A stretch of DNA of 64,000 nucleotides from Mesorhizobium prunaredense. Its GTDB lineage: Bacteria > Pseudomonadota > Alphaproteobacteria > Rhizobiales > Rhizobiaceae. Below, one piece after another: positions 17,003-25,610 of this stretch. The stretch spans positions 37,225 to 101,224 of the forward strand of contig NZ_FTPD01000067.1 of assembly GCF_900156895.1 (NCBI RefSeq). Direction: 5' to 3'. The translations under genes and the position numbers were made by a program. The notes under the pieces were generated by a model. That model had not been told where the DNA came from, did not search any database, and saw only the letters and a program-made list of their open reading frames with translations. Numbering within the stretch: position 1 is the first letter of the stretch; every line of letters begins with the position of its first letter.

Positions 17003-18571
17003 CTACTCACGATGTCCGGGCAGGGCGCCGACCAGGCCGGCCTCATATGCTGCAACTGCTTTGGCGACGCCGGCAGTGAAGTGTTCAATATCGCTCGCAT
17101 GTTCGAACGCTATCCTGGTTTGCGCAAACTCCAGTGGCGAATAGTCAGGCGCTATCCGCTTGACGTCTGCGATAATGTTCTGTGCTTCCTTCAGTTCGCC
17201 GAGTTGCGCATGGCACGCCGCGAGCCTTGTCAGCCGCCAGGGTGTCTTCAATGGGAGCTTCGACATGCTAAGGAGCGCGGCCTTGTAGTCTCCTGAAGAG
17301 TAAAGCGCGATAGAGCGATCATAATGGTACCAATCAGGATGGATCGGGTTGATCCGTATCGCACTGTCTAGCGCCGCGAGTGCTTCAAGAGGCCTGCCTC
17401 TCATCGTGAGCAAGTATCCCATTTGAGCAATCGTATCGGCGTCATACGGATTGAGGTCGAGCGCGCGTTGAAGGTGATGTTCGGCCGCTTCGAACCAACG
17501 GGCTGAGAGGAAAGCCTGGGCGAGTACGCGATGGCAGCGTGGCTCTTCCGGCGCCAAGGTCACCGCGCACTCTGCGCGTTCGATCACCGAACCAAGCAAC
17601 GCTGGAGATGCCTCAGCATAGCCACCGATAATGAGATCGGCGAGCGCGATGTAGGAATGCGCCAAGGCATAGGTCGGGTCCTTCTCGACCGCCGCCTGGA
17701 AAAGACTGCGCGCAGCCTCATTGTCGTCATCACCATAGCCGCGCAGCCGGGCCAGTCCACGCAGGAGAAGCTCGTATGCGGCCAAGCTGTCCGTAGGCTT
17801 TGGGGTCGCTTGTTTAATGCCTGCGTCGTCGAGCCGAGCGACCAGCCGGTTCACCACACGGCGAGCGATTTCTTCCTGCATATCGAAGATCTGGCCGCCA
17901 GACGCAGAAAAATTATCGCTCCAGAGAACTCCACCCGTCGAGGCGGTAATGAGGCTGATGGTGACCCGCATGCCGTCTGCGCGGGTCGTCGCCCTGCCAC
18001 GGACCAAATAGGTTGCGCCAAGGCTGTCGCCAATGGCACGCCAATCGGAAGCGGAATCCGAGACAAATGCAAATCCGGAATTGCGCGCCAGCACAACGAC
18101 CGTCCCAAAGCGAGCCAACGCATTGACAATGTCCTCGGCGAAGCCGTCAACCAGAGGGGTGTCTTCCGGCGCACCTTCATTGCTGAAGCGCAGTACCGCA
18201 ACGCTTGGCTGTCCAGAGCGCTCTGGCTTTGGCGCATCGAGCTCTGGCTTTGGCGCATCGAGAGGGGAGAGGACGTAGCCGCGTTTGGCGACCGTGCGGA
18301 TAATGGTTTGGCTTTCGTCCTGCAGCGCCTTTCGCAACTCCCTGACGGCTTGCGTCAGTGAGTCCTCGGTCACGAAGACATCAGGCCACACCGCTGACAT
18401 CAGTTCCGACTTGGTCGCGACACGCCCAGCATTCCTGCTGAGATAGGTTAACAGATCGAACGCCTTGGAGCGGAGGGCAACAGGTTTCCCGTCGCGGAGA
18501 AGGAGGCCGCGCGCAAGATCAAGCTCGCACCTGCCAAGTGCCAGAACGGGCTCTGGATTTTCTTGCGACAT
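17003..18571 (-). CDS. Winged-helix (OmpR-type) transcriptional regulator with TolB-like and TPR domains
   Basis: 522 residues. Residues about 10-105 are an OmpR/CadC-type DNA-binding domain (RSKAFDLLTYLSRNAGRVAT, TEDSLTQAVRELRKAL, IRTVAKRGYVL). Residues about 122-245 match the TolB/FlgO-like domain fused to such regulators and to adenylate cyclases (SVAVLRFSNEG, YLVRGRATTRADGMRVTISL). TPR-like helices follow to residue 480 (AEHHLQRALDLNPYDADTIA). No membrane segment is present, so it acts in the cytoplasm. The linker after the DNA-binding domain has a duplicated DAPKPEL unit (21-bp tandem duplication at 18220-18261). Target genes are unknown. Confidence 0.9.
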   Translation of the reverse strand: MSQENPEPVLALGRCELDLARGLLLRDGKPVALRSKAFDLLTYLSRNAGRVATKSELMSAVWPDVFVTEDSLTQAVRELRKALQDESQTIIRTVAKRGYVLSPLDAPKPELDAPKPERSGQPSVAVLRFSNEGAPEDTPLVDGFAEDIVNALARFGTVVVLARNSGFAFVSDSASDWRAIGDSLGATYLVRGRATTRADGMRVTISLITASTGGVLWSDNFSASGGQIFDMQEEIARRVVNRLVARLDDAGIKQATPKPTDSLAAYELLLRGLARLRGYGDDDNEAARSLFQAAVEKDPTYALAHSYIALADLIIGGYAEASPALLGSVIERAECAVTLAPEEPRCHRVLAQAFLSARWFEAAEHHLQRALDLNPYDADTIAQMGYLLTMRGRPLEALAALDSAIRINPIHPDWYHYDRSIALYSSGDYKAALLSMSKLPLKTPWRLTRLAACHAQLGELKEAQNIIADVKRIAPDYSPLEFAQTRIAFEHASDIEHFTAGVAKAVAAYEAGLVGALPGHRE

Positions 18572-18824
18572 CGAATGCCGACCTGATCAGCCTGACTAGA
18601 CGCTGCCTGATTGGGGTCTCAATCCTCTCAGACGTCAAGGGACCAAAGGAATTTGATTCGCCTTCACTTTGGCTGGAAGCCATCCGCCTGTCCATGGCGA
18701 TGATCTCGAGCATTTCGAACATCGTTCCAGGCATGGGCGCACAAGGCGACGCAGCCATAACGCAAGATACATATTCGAGGAGTTCCTGCCGGGCGGCTTG
18801 GCGCGTGTTCTCATTCAGTGACAT
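18519..18824 (-). CDS. Possible small protein overlapping the regulator start
   Basis: 101 residues from the ATG at 18824, with GAGG eight bases upstream. The middle part (EYVSCVMAASPCAPMPGTMF) looks like real protein, while the C-terminal third overlaps the winged-helix gene by 53 bases in another frame. No family recognised. It could be an upstream partner translated just before the regulator, or a chance frame. Confidence 0.35.
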   Translation of the reverse strand: MSLNENTRQAARQELLEYVSCVMAASPCAPMPGTMFEMLEIIAMDRRMASSQSEGESNSFGPLTSERIETPIRQRLVRLIRSAFDVARKSRARSGTWQVRA

Positions 18825-18941
18825 GGTCGACCTCATCCGGTTCTTTCTTCTTGAGAACAATGAAGCCAAAGGACAGGCGCGTACCGGAAGATTTCTGAAA
18901 TTCTGCTGAATCTGTCGTAGCAGGGGTTTTCCCACAATCAT

Positions 18942-18999
18942 TCAACCGAACGGTTGACTATCTGAAAGCGCACCTCTATATTCAACTACATGGTTGAAT
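18942..18999 (+). promoter_or_regulatory. Promoter with two related palindromes for the ArsR-SRPBCC operon
   Basis: TTGACT (18954-18959), 17 bases, TATATT (18977-18982) is a near-consensus sigma-70 promoter. Palindrome 1, TCAACCG-AA-CGGTTGA (18942-18957), covers the -35 box; palindrome 2, ATTCAAC-N6-GTTGAAT (18980-18999), covers the -10 end, the expected transcription start and codons 1-4. The shared half-site TTCAAC(C) fits a dimeric ArsR repressor acting on its own promoter. Confidence 0.65.
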
Positions 19000-19397
19000 T
19001 AGAGACACCCCAGATGGACGCGGTCTTTCACGCGCTTGGCGACGCCACCCGCCGGCACATGCTTCGCGATCTCGCCGGCGGCGAGCGAACGGTGAGCCAG
19101 TTGGCGGAGCCTTTCGACATGTCACTGGCGGCGGCCTCCAAGCACATCAAGGCGCTGGAGAATGCAGGGCTTATTCGTCGCGAGGTGAGGGGCCGCACGC
19201 ATCTTTGCCGCCTCGAACCCGGACCGCTGGCCAGCGCCCACCAATGGCTCGGCTTCTACGAGCGCTTCTGGACCAACCGTCTCGACGTCCTCGAGCGTCT
19301 GCTTCGCGAGGAGGACGCACGCAAAGCCCCGGGTGATTCCTGGGCCCAGGATGATTCCAGGAAATCGCCCGCCTCAAAAGAAGGAGACGACCAATGA
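18990..19397 (+). CDS. ArsR family transcriptional repressor
   Basis: 135 residues. Winged helix: MDAVFHALGDATRRHMLRDL, then SQLAEPFDMSLAAASKHIKA with the recognition helix, then the beta-wing REVRGRTHLCRL. No metal-binding cysteine motif is present, so it belongs to the non-metal ArsR group commonly paired with SRPBCC (AHSA1) proteins. Its stop overlaps the start of such a gene (ATGA). The expected transcription start falls on or next to the ATG at 18990, so the message may be leaderless; ATG 19014 is the alternative start. Ligand unknown. Confidence 0.92.
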   Translation: MVELETPQMDAVFHALGDATRRHMLRDLAGGERTVSQLAEPFDMSLAAASKHIKALENAGLIRREVRGRTHLCRLEPGPLASAHQWLGFYERFWTNRLDVLERLLREEDARKAPGDSWAQDDSRKSPASKEGDDQ

Positions 19398-19927
19398 ACC
19401 AGATGAAAACCATCGGAGCCTATGGCGAGCTGACCGAGCCCGCCACGTTCACCATCCAGCGGCTTTTGCCCGGCCCGATCGAGCGGGTCTGGGCCTATCT
19501 CACCGAGAGCGACCTGCGCCGGCAGTGGATGGCTGCTGGCCAGATGGAAATGAAGGCCGGCACCTCGTTCGAGTTGGTTTGGCGTAACGACGAGCTGACC
19601 GATCCGCCCGGCCAGCGCCCCGCGGGCTTTCCCGAAGAGCATCGGATGGAGGGCCGGATCACTGAGCTCGATCCGCCTTACAAGCTTGCCATCACCTGGG
19701 GAAACACCGGCGGCGTTTCCTTCTTGCTGGAGCCGAAAGGCAATGATGTGCTGCTCACCGTCGTCCATCGCCGGCTGCCGGAACGCGCAATCCAGCTCAA
19801 CGTTACCGCCGGCTGGCACATGCACCTCGACATCCTGGCCGCCCGCCTCGCGGGCAACACGCCGACCTCGTTCTGGGATGGCTGGAGTCGCCTGCGGGAA
19901 GAATACGACCGCCGCCTGCCGGCCTGA
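19394..19927 (+). CDS. SRPBCC (AHSA1/START-like) domain protein
   Basis: 177 residues with the AHSA1 pattern: FTIQRLLPGPIERVWAYLTE at the start, LRRQWMAAGQME, a beta region ending LAITWGNTGG, and the C-terminal helix GWHMHLDILAARLAG. This fold makes a hydrophobic cavity for ligands. The gene is translationally coupled to the ArsR repressor, and this pairing is widespread; the repressor probably senses the same compound or stress the SRPBCC protein handles. No catalytic residues can be assigned. Confidence 0.9.
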   Translation: MNQMKTIGAYGELTEPATFTIQRLLPGPIERVWAYLTESDLRRQWMAAGQMEMKAGTSFELVWRNDELTDPPGQRPAGFPEEHRMEGRITELDPPYKLAITWGNTGGVSFLLEPKGNDVLLTVVHRRLPERAIQLNVTAGWHMHLDILAARLAGNTPTSFWDGWSRLREEYDRRLPA

Positions 19928-20190
19928 CCTAACTCTCACGTTTGAACCCCATGTTGGACCTTTGCGTCGGGTGCCGATGCAAAGGCTATGGAGCACGCCC
20001 CTCGCTGATCCGCGCTCCACAATGTTCCCTCGCCAGAGGGACGGCCCGAAGGGACGGGCGGCGACCGGCATGTGTCCAGACCGGCCATCCCTCGAATGAG
20101 AGCGCAGCCACCGCAGCCATTGTCCATGGAGGCTCGCATACCGGCAACGATGAAACGAGCTTGCATTGTGCAAGCCTGATGGAGGACGTC

Positions 20191-20766
20191 ATGCGCAAAT
20201 TGATCACCGGAATGAAGGTTTCCATCGACGGCAAGATGGAGGGACCCGAGGGTTACGCCGATTGGGTCGACGCGTGGTCGGAGGACTATGGGCTGACGCC
20301 GCAAATCGATGCCTGCCTGCTCGGGAGCGTCATGTACGCCGGCTACGAGCGCTACTGGAGCGCGATCCAGAATGAGCCGGACAAGCCGCTGCCGATGACC
20401 GGCAAACTGCCGATGCCGGCGGAGCTCGAATGGGCCCGCTTTGCCGAACAGACCCCGCATTATGTGCTGTCGAACACGATGACTTCGGCGCTTTGGCCAA
20501 AGACGCGCTTCGTGCGGAGCCTCGAAGACATCGCTGGCCTCAAGCAGCAGCCGGGCAAGGATATCTATCTCATGGGCGGTGCGCGAATGACCGCGAGCCT
20601 CATCGATGCCGGGCTGGTGGATGAACTGCGGCTTATCCTCTATCCGCTGCTCGTCGGCGAAGGGAAGGCGCTGTTTGGAGCAACGCAAAATCGTCGCGGG
20701 CTCGAACTGCGGAAGGTTCAGCAGCTCACGGATGGGCGCGTGAGCCTGGTCTATGGGATCGGCTAA
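20191..20766 (+). CDS. Dihydrofolate reductase family protein (RibD C-terminal-like)
   Basis: 191 residues from ATG 20191, with GGAGG six bases upstream. MRKLITGMKVSIDGKMEGPE opens the fold, LLGSVMYAGYERYW is the second signature, and the NADPH-binding DIYLMGGARMTASLIDAGLV with LRLILYPLLVGEGKALF ends it. Members reduce pterin-like or other small molecules but are mostly uncharacterised. The gene lies 263 bases after the SRPBCC gene and may be a separate unit. Confidence 0.88.
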   Translation: MRKLITGMKVSIDGKMEGPEGYADWVDAWSEDYGLTPQIDACLLGSVMYAGYERYWSAIQNEPDKPLPMTGKLPMPAELEWARFAEQTPHYVLSNTMTSALWPKTRFVRSLEDIAGLKQQPGKDIYLMGGARMTASLIDAGLVDELRLILYPLLVGEGKALFGATQNRRGLELRKVQQLTDGRVSLVYGIG

Positions 20767-20835
20767 CGCAGCCGGTCTTCGCAGATTTCGCAGCGCTGCC
20801 CGGCTGAAATTTATTCCTGAAAGGCACGTCGCCGG

Positions 20836-21585
20836 TCAGAGGGAGACCGATAGCCCGCCGTCAACGGCCAGGACATGGCCGTTGACATAGTCGGCAGCGT
20901 CTGAGGCGAGAAACACCACGGCTCCGCCGAGCTCCTCAGGCTGGGCCCAGCGGCCCGCCGGGGTTCGTGCCTCGACCCATTTGGTGAAGGTCTCGTCGCT
21001 CATAAGTGCGGTGTTGAGCTCGGTGGCGAAATAGCCGGGGGCGATCGCGTTGACGGTGATGCCGTGACGGCCCAGTTCAGCGGCGGTCGAGCGTGTCAGC
21101 CCGTGCAGGCCCGCCTTTGCCGCCACATAGGCGTGAATGGTGGGACGGCCAAGGATCGCCGCAACCGATCCGGTGTTTATTATGCGCCCGAACTTGTTTG
21201 GCAGCATCAGGCGCACCGCGTCGCGTATCATGCGGAAGCAAGCCGAAAGATTGACGGCAATCACATGGTTGAAATCCTCGTCCTGCCATTTGACCAACGG
21301 ACTTCGATGCTGGATGCCGGCGTTGTTGACCAGAATATCGAGGCGGCCGTGGCGTTCGACGATTCCTTCGAGCGATGCCCTCGAGATCGCCGCGTCGGTG
21401 ACATCGAACGGCAGGGCTTCGGCTCCGATCCTTTCGGCCGCCGCGGACAGCGCCGCCGGATCGCGGGCATTGACGATCACCGTCGCGCCGTTTTCCGCAA
21501 GTGCCTTGGCCATGGCGAAGCCGAGGCCACGCGAAGCACCTGTGACCAACGCGACACGGCCGTCGAGCGAGAACAATTCCGACAT
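20836..21585 (-). CDS. SDR family oxidoreductase, gluconate 5-dehydrogenase-like
   Basis: 249 residues from ATG 21585, preceded by GGGGGA. Classical short-chain dehydrogenase: cofactor loop VTGASRGLGFAMA, NNAGI, catalytic Ser in NTGSVAAI and YVAAK (Tyr and Lys), and the C-terminal YVNGHVLAVDGGL. Overall resemblance is to gluconate 5-dehydrogenase and 3-oxoacyl-ACP reductase-like enzymes. It is divergent from the GlcD-type flavoprotein gene 275 bases away and may act in the same pathway. Substrate not determinable. Confidence 0.9.
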   Translation of the reverse strand: MSELFSLDGRVALVTGASRGLGFAMAKALAENGATVIVNARDPAALSAAAERIGAEALPFDVTDAAISRASLEGIVERHGRLDILVNNAGIQHRSPLVKWQDEDFNHVIAVNLSACFRMIRDAVRLMLPNKFGRIINTGSVAAILGRPTIHAYVAAKAGLHGLTRSTAAELGRHGITVNAIAPGYFATELNTALMSDETFTKWVEARTPAGRWAQPEELGGAVVFLASDAADYVNGHVLAVDGGLSVSL

Positions 21586-21848
21586 TGATATCCCCCATGG
21601 CCTTGGCTTCAAGTTCGAATCGGTCGGACTTCCATACCGATCACCAGCGAGTTGGGTCCCTCCCAATGCCAGCCGACCCCGTTTCGCACCGTCTTCGTCA
21701 AAATAAAAGGCTAGCATTTTACGACGGGTGCGAACAGTTCAGGCGCGAGAGTCCAGATTGTGTGGCGGGTGCGCCGGCGGTTTTCGCCGCCAAATTAATG
21801 ATGGTTCACCAAGACGAAAGTGGCTTGCGATGTTGTAGGATGACCGTA

Positions 21849-21867
21849 TGATCTGACGAAATGATCA
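21849..21867. promoter_or_regulatory. Possible operator at the GlcD-type gene start
   Basis: TGATC-N9-GATCA inverted repeat (21849-21853 and 21863-21867) overlapping the ATG at 21861. It could bind the FadR-type regulator two genes on, but the arms are short and the match may be chance. Confidence 0.25.
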
Positions 21868-23312
21868 CGGATCGCCCAACTCAACGCGAAACTTCCGGCG
21901 CAATTGCTGAGCTGCCTGCGCAGTTGGCGGGTGATGCGCTGATAGACGGACGGTCGCCACTGGCAGAGCGCTACCTCATCGATTGGGGCCGCGACAGGCG
22001 CGGAAGCGCCCGCTTCATCGTGCGTCCAGGATCCGTGGAAGACGTCCAGGCGTTTGTGAGATGGTGCTCGCAGAGCGGTGTCGCCATCGTCGTGCAAGGC
22101 GGCAATACCGGACTTGCCGGCGGCGCCATTCCCGACAGTTCGGACTATGCCGTGCTGTCGCTTGAGCGTCTCAATCGGATACGCTCCGTCGATCCGCTCG
22201 ACTTCACGCTGCAAGCTGACGCCGGAGCCGTGCTGCAGGACGTCAAGGACGCCGCTGAAGCATCCGACATGACCTTCCCTCTCGCGCTTGGTGCGCAGGG
22301 ATCGTGCACCATCGGCGGCAATGTCGCGACCAACGCCGGCGGCATCAACGTGCTGCGCTACGGCATGACGCGTGATCTGGTGCTCGGGCTTGAGACGGTC
22401 CTGCCGGACGGCACGCTGTGGAGCGGCATGAACGGGCTGCGCAAGGACAATCGCGGCTACAGCCTGAAGCAATTGATGATCGGTTCGGAAGGAACGCTCG
22501 GGGTCGTCACGGGCGTCGAAGTAAGGCTCTCGCCCCGGCCGACGCAGGTCGAGACCGCCTATGTCGGACTGGGCAGCTTCCGCCAGGCATGCGAACTGTT
22601 CCGGATGGCGCGGCATTTCTGCTCCGATCTTCTCAGCGCGTTTGAGGTCATCGGCGAGGAGTGCCTGCCGCTGGCCCATCTCATCGATCCGAACCTGCGC
22701 TCACCGTTGACACAAGAATGTCCGGTTCATGCGATCGTCGAACTTGCCTGTGGGCCAGGGATAGACGCCGGCGGACTTCTTGAAACGATGCTGGCGCGCG
22801 CCCTTGAGACCGACCTGATCAGGGACGGCGTCGTCGCGCAAAGCCGCTCGCAGGCCGCCACATTCTGGGCCATCCGTGAGGGCCTGGTCGAGGGGCAGGC
22901 GCGGCGCGGCTTTCATGTCCGCACCGACCTCTCGGTTCGTCTCAGCCAGGTGCCGACGCTGATCGAGCAAGCACGCGCGTGCATCGTGCGCGACTGGCCT
23001 GGCTGGACATCCCTGACCTATGGCCATGCGGGCGACGGCAACATCCATTTCAACGTGCTGCCTCCCATGGGTTGCGACCCCGGCGAAGCGAGGACCGTGG
23101 GGCAGGCGGTTTTGGCCCGGCTCTACGAGCTGGTCGGAGCGCTCGGCGGCTCGTTCAGCGCCGAGCATGGCGTCGGTCGCAGCCGCAGTCACGTGTTCTG
23201 GGCCGGCCTGTCGCAGCGCGAGCGGCAGCTTCATATCGCGATCAAGGCAGCCTTCGATCCGGCAGGCCTGTTCAATCCGACATGTCTCATGCCTGATCCG
23301 GGCGATTTGTAG
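21861..23312 (+). CDS. FAD-linked oxidase, GlcD / D-2-hydroxyacid dehydrogenase family
   Basis: 483 residues. The PCMH-type FAD-binding domain is seen in VIVQGGNTGLAGGAIPDSS and LGAQGSCTIGGNVATNAGGI; the C-terminal domain has the metal and substrate motifs TYGHAGDGNIHFNVL and SAEHGVGRSRSHVF, ending AFDPAGLFNP. Members oxidise D-2-hydroxy acids (glycolate, D-lactate, D-2-hydroxyglutarate and others) to 2-oxo acids, passing electrons to a quinone or flavoprotein. It heads an operon with a FadR-type regulator, a VOC enzyme and an ABC importer, so the hydroxy acid is probably an imported nutrient or a product of it. Confidence 0.92.
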   Translation: MITDRPTQRETSGAIAELPAQLAGDALIDGRSPLAERYLIDWGRDRRGSARFIVRPGSVEDVQAFVRWCSQSGVAIVVQGGNTGLAGGAIPDSSDYAVLSLERLNRIRSVDPLDFTLQADAGAVLQDVKDAAEASDMTFPLALGAQGSCTIGGNVATNAGGINVLRYGMTRDLVLGLETVLPDGTLWSGMNGLRKDNRGYSLKQLMIGSEGTLGVVTGVEVRLSPRPTQVETAYVGLGSFRQACELFRMARHFCSDLLSAFEVIGEECLPLAHLIDPNLRSPLTQECPVHAIVELACGPGIDAGGLLETMLARALETDLIRDGVVAQSRSQAATFWAIREGLVEGQARRGFHVRTDLSVRLSQVPTLIEQARACIVRDWPGWTSLTYGHAGDGNIHFNVLPPMGCDPGEARTVGQAVLARLYELVGALGGSFSAEHGVGRSRSHVFWAGLSQRERQLHIAIKAAFDPAGLFNPTCLMPDPGDL

Positions 23313-23323
23313 GGGAAAGCCGC

Positions 23324-24055
23324 ATGAAGCAGCGTTCGTCCATCATCGGCAGCGTGGAGGCGCTTCCGCATCGCGTCGCGTCGCATCTGAGCCGCGAGAT
23401 CGAGGGCGGCGACATCATCCCGGGAGCCCGGCTTCCCACCGAAAGCCAGCTCGCCGACAAGTTCGGCGTCAGCCGCAATGTTGTCAGGGAAGCGATTGCC
23501 CAGCTTCGCGCCGACGGCATGATCGAGGCGCGGCAAGGCATAGGCGCATTCGTCATGGCGCCGGAACAGCGGACAGCCATCCGGATCGACCGCGAAGCGC
23601 TGAAAGACCAGCGCAACATGGAGCAGCTCTTCGAGCTGCGCAGCATCCTGGAGACCGAATCCGCCACGCTGGCCGCAGCGCGCTGCGCATCCGATGATCT
23701 TGACGCAATCAAGGCTGCGCTGGACCGCATGGGTGGCGAGGAGCGCTGGGAGGATGGCAGCATCGAGGCCGATCTGCTTTTCCATCGGGCGATCGCCCGG
23801 GCCACCGGCAACGGCTACATCTACACCTTCATTTCCTTCGTCTGCGAGCAGATCCGCCAGTCAATCCACTATGCCCGCCTCACCAATCCGCTGCACGACC
23901 TGGTCGAGGTCAACGTCGCCGAGCACGTGCGAATCTACGACGCGCTCGCCGCGCATGATCCGCAGGCTGCCGGCGAGGCGATGCGCCGGCACATCGATGG
24001 CGCCGCGTCGCGCGTCGGCGTCGAACTCACCGCGAAGATCAATCGAGGCAAATGA
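23324..24055 (+). CDS. FadR/GntR family transcriptional regulator
   Basis: 243 residues. N-terminal winged helix PGARLPTESQLADKFGVSRN followed by VREAIAQLRADGMIEARQG; C-terminal FCD domain with helices and the metal-binding Asp/His set (EADLLFHRAIARATGN, EHVRIYDALAAHDPQAAGEA, MRRHI). FCD regulators sense carboxylic acids. It starts 11 bases after the flavoprotein stop and overlaps the next gene by four bases, so it sits inside the operon it presumably controls. Confidence 0.93.
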   Translation: MKQRSSIIGSVEALPHRVASHLSREIEGGDIIPGARLPTESQLADKFGVSRNVVREAIAQLRADGMIEARQGIGAFVMAPEQRTAIRIDREALKDQRNMEQLFELRSILETESATLAAARCASDDLDAIKAALDRMGGEERWEDGSIEADLLFHRAIARATGNGYIYTFISFVCEQIRQSIHYARLTNPLHDLVEVNVAEHVRIYDALAAHDPQAAGEAMRRHIDGAASRVGVELTAKINRGK

Positions 24056-24495
24056 CCATGTCGCTCGGGCAGACCAAGGCAATCACCGATATCTGCCTGC
24101 TTGTCGAGGATATCGACCGTACCATCGACTTCTACACGCAGAAACTCGGCTACCGGATCAGACGCCGCGCCGAGGGCTTTGTCGATTTTCATTCCGAGCG
24201 CGTGACGCTCGCCGCATGGGAACTGGATCACATCAATCGCCACTGCGGCGTCTCGAATGTCCGCTCACCGAAGCAGGCGTACAAGGCATGTGTTGCCATG
24301 GAACTCGAAAGCGCCGGCGAGGTCGACCGGCTCTACGCTGAACTGTCGGACAAGGGAGTGCCGTTCGTCGGGCCTCCCGGCGACTATGTCTGGAACGCGC
24401 GCTGCGCCTACTTCCACGACCCGGACGGGACGCTGTGGGAGCTCTACGCCTGGACCGGCGCGGGACCGGGCGACTATCACGACACGCAAGGATGA
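24052..24495 (+). CDS. VOC family enzyme
   Basis: 147 residues. One full VOC module: ITDICLLVEDIDRTIDFYTQ near the start, VCFSV-type central strands, and FHDPDGTLWELYAWT supplying the C-terminal metal-ligand glutamate. Its start overlaps the FadR-type stop (ATGA). Within this catabolic operon it could be a dioxygenase, lyase or isomerase acting on the imported compound; the exact reaction cannot be read from sequence. Confidence 0.88.
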   Translation: MTMSLGQTKAITDICLLVEDIDRTIDFYTQKLGYRIRRRAEGFVDFHSERVTLAAWELDHINRHCGVSNVRSPKQAYKACVAMELESAGEVDRLYAELSDKGVPFVGPPGDYVWNARCAYFHDPDGTLWELYAWTGAGPGDYHDTQG

Positions 24496-24563
24496 TCCGA
24501 TCGCGACGGCCTCACAAGAAGGGCCGCGCCGCATGCAAAACAGTCCAACAACGGAGCAAGAAG

Positions 24564-25610
24564 ATGAGTGGGAACACATCGCAGTGGAATCGCAGATCGA
24601 TCCTGAAGGCCGGCGCTGCCAGCCTGGCGGCTTTCGGGCCGGGTCTTCAGCTGTTTGGCGCCAGCGCATCGGCAGCTGCCAAGCTGGTCGTCCAGTATGA
24701 CTGGCTGATGTCGAACGGCCAGATCGGCGACGTGGCAGCCGTCGCCAATGGCTATTTCAAAGAAGCCGGGCTCGAAGTCGAGTTCAGCCCCGGAGGGCCG
24801 AACGCCGCCACCGTGCCGCCGGTGGTGTCCGGTGCCGCCCAGCTCGGCCAATTCTCCGAATCGCCGCAACTCTATGCCGCGCGGGCGAGCGGCGTTCCGG
24901 TAAAGATCATCGCCTGCGGCTATCGCACCGGGCCCTATGCGCTGACGTCGAAAGCGGCGAAGCCGATCCGGTCGGTGGCGGATCTGAAGGGGATGCGGAT
25001 CGGGACGCAGCCGACCGCGCGCTTCGCCATCGACGCGATGCTCGCGAAGAACAAGATCGACCCTTCCGAGGTAACCATCGTCAATGTCGGGTTCGACAAG
25101 GCCCCGCTGGTTCGTGGCGACGTGGATGCGATCGGCGGCTGGATCACCAACACGCAGGCGCTCAGCGTCGTCGGCGATGATCGCATCGATCTTCTGTTGT
25201 CGGAGCTGGGCCTGGCGTCCTATGCCGACGTCTACTTCGCGACCGACAGCGCCATCGAATCCGATTCCGAGACCCTGGCGAAATTCATCGGCGCGGTCGC
25301 CAAGGGTTGGGGCTGGGTCCACGCCAATCCCGAGCAGGCGGTCGACAAGCTCGTCGCGGTCTATCCCGAGATCGACGCAGGCTGGGAAAAGAAGACGATC
25401 CCGCTGGTGCTGAAACTGTCGTTTGACGAAAACACGAAAAAGGATGGATGGGGCACGTTCGATCCTGCCTCGATCGAGAGCCAGATCGCGCTGCTTGACC
25501 AGATTGGCCAGTATCCAAACGGCAGGCCGAAGGCCGAGGACGTCTATACGACTGAGATTCTCGAACTCAGTGCGGCTGAACGGCCGAAGCTCGGCGCACC
25601 TGCCTCTTGA
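24564..25610 (+). CDS. ABC transporter substrate-binding protein (NMT1/SsuA-like), Tat-exported
   Basis: 348 residues from ATG 24564. A twin-arginine signal (NRRSILKAGAASLAAFGPGL) ends at about residue 37 (SASAAA). The mature part has the NMT1/THI5/SsuA fold: QYDWLMSNGQIGDVAAVANG, AAQLGQFSESPQL, LKGMRIGTQPTARFAIDAML. Proteins of this group bind nitrate, sulfonates, thiamine precursors or aromatic compounds. Tat export suggests folding before secretion. It is followed directly by its ATPase and permease genes with one- and four-base overlaps. Confidence 0.92.
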   Translation: MSGNTSQWNRRSILKAGAASLAAFGPGLQLFGASASAAAKLVVQYDWLMSNGQIGDVAAVANGYFKEAGLEVEFSPGGPNAATVPPVVSGAAQLGQFSESPQLYAARASGVPVKIIACGYRTGPYALTSKAAKPIRSVADLKGMRIGTQPTARFAIDAMLAKNKIDPSEVTIVNVGFDKAPLVRGDVDAIGGWITNTQALSVVGDDRIDLLLSELGLASYADVYFATDSAIESDSETLAKFIGAVAKGWGWVHANPEQAVDKLVAVYPEIDAGWEKKTIPLVLKLSFDENTKKDGWGTFDPASIESQIALLDQIGQYPNGRPKAEDVYTTEILELSAAERPKLGAPAS

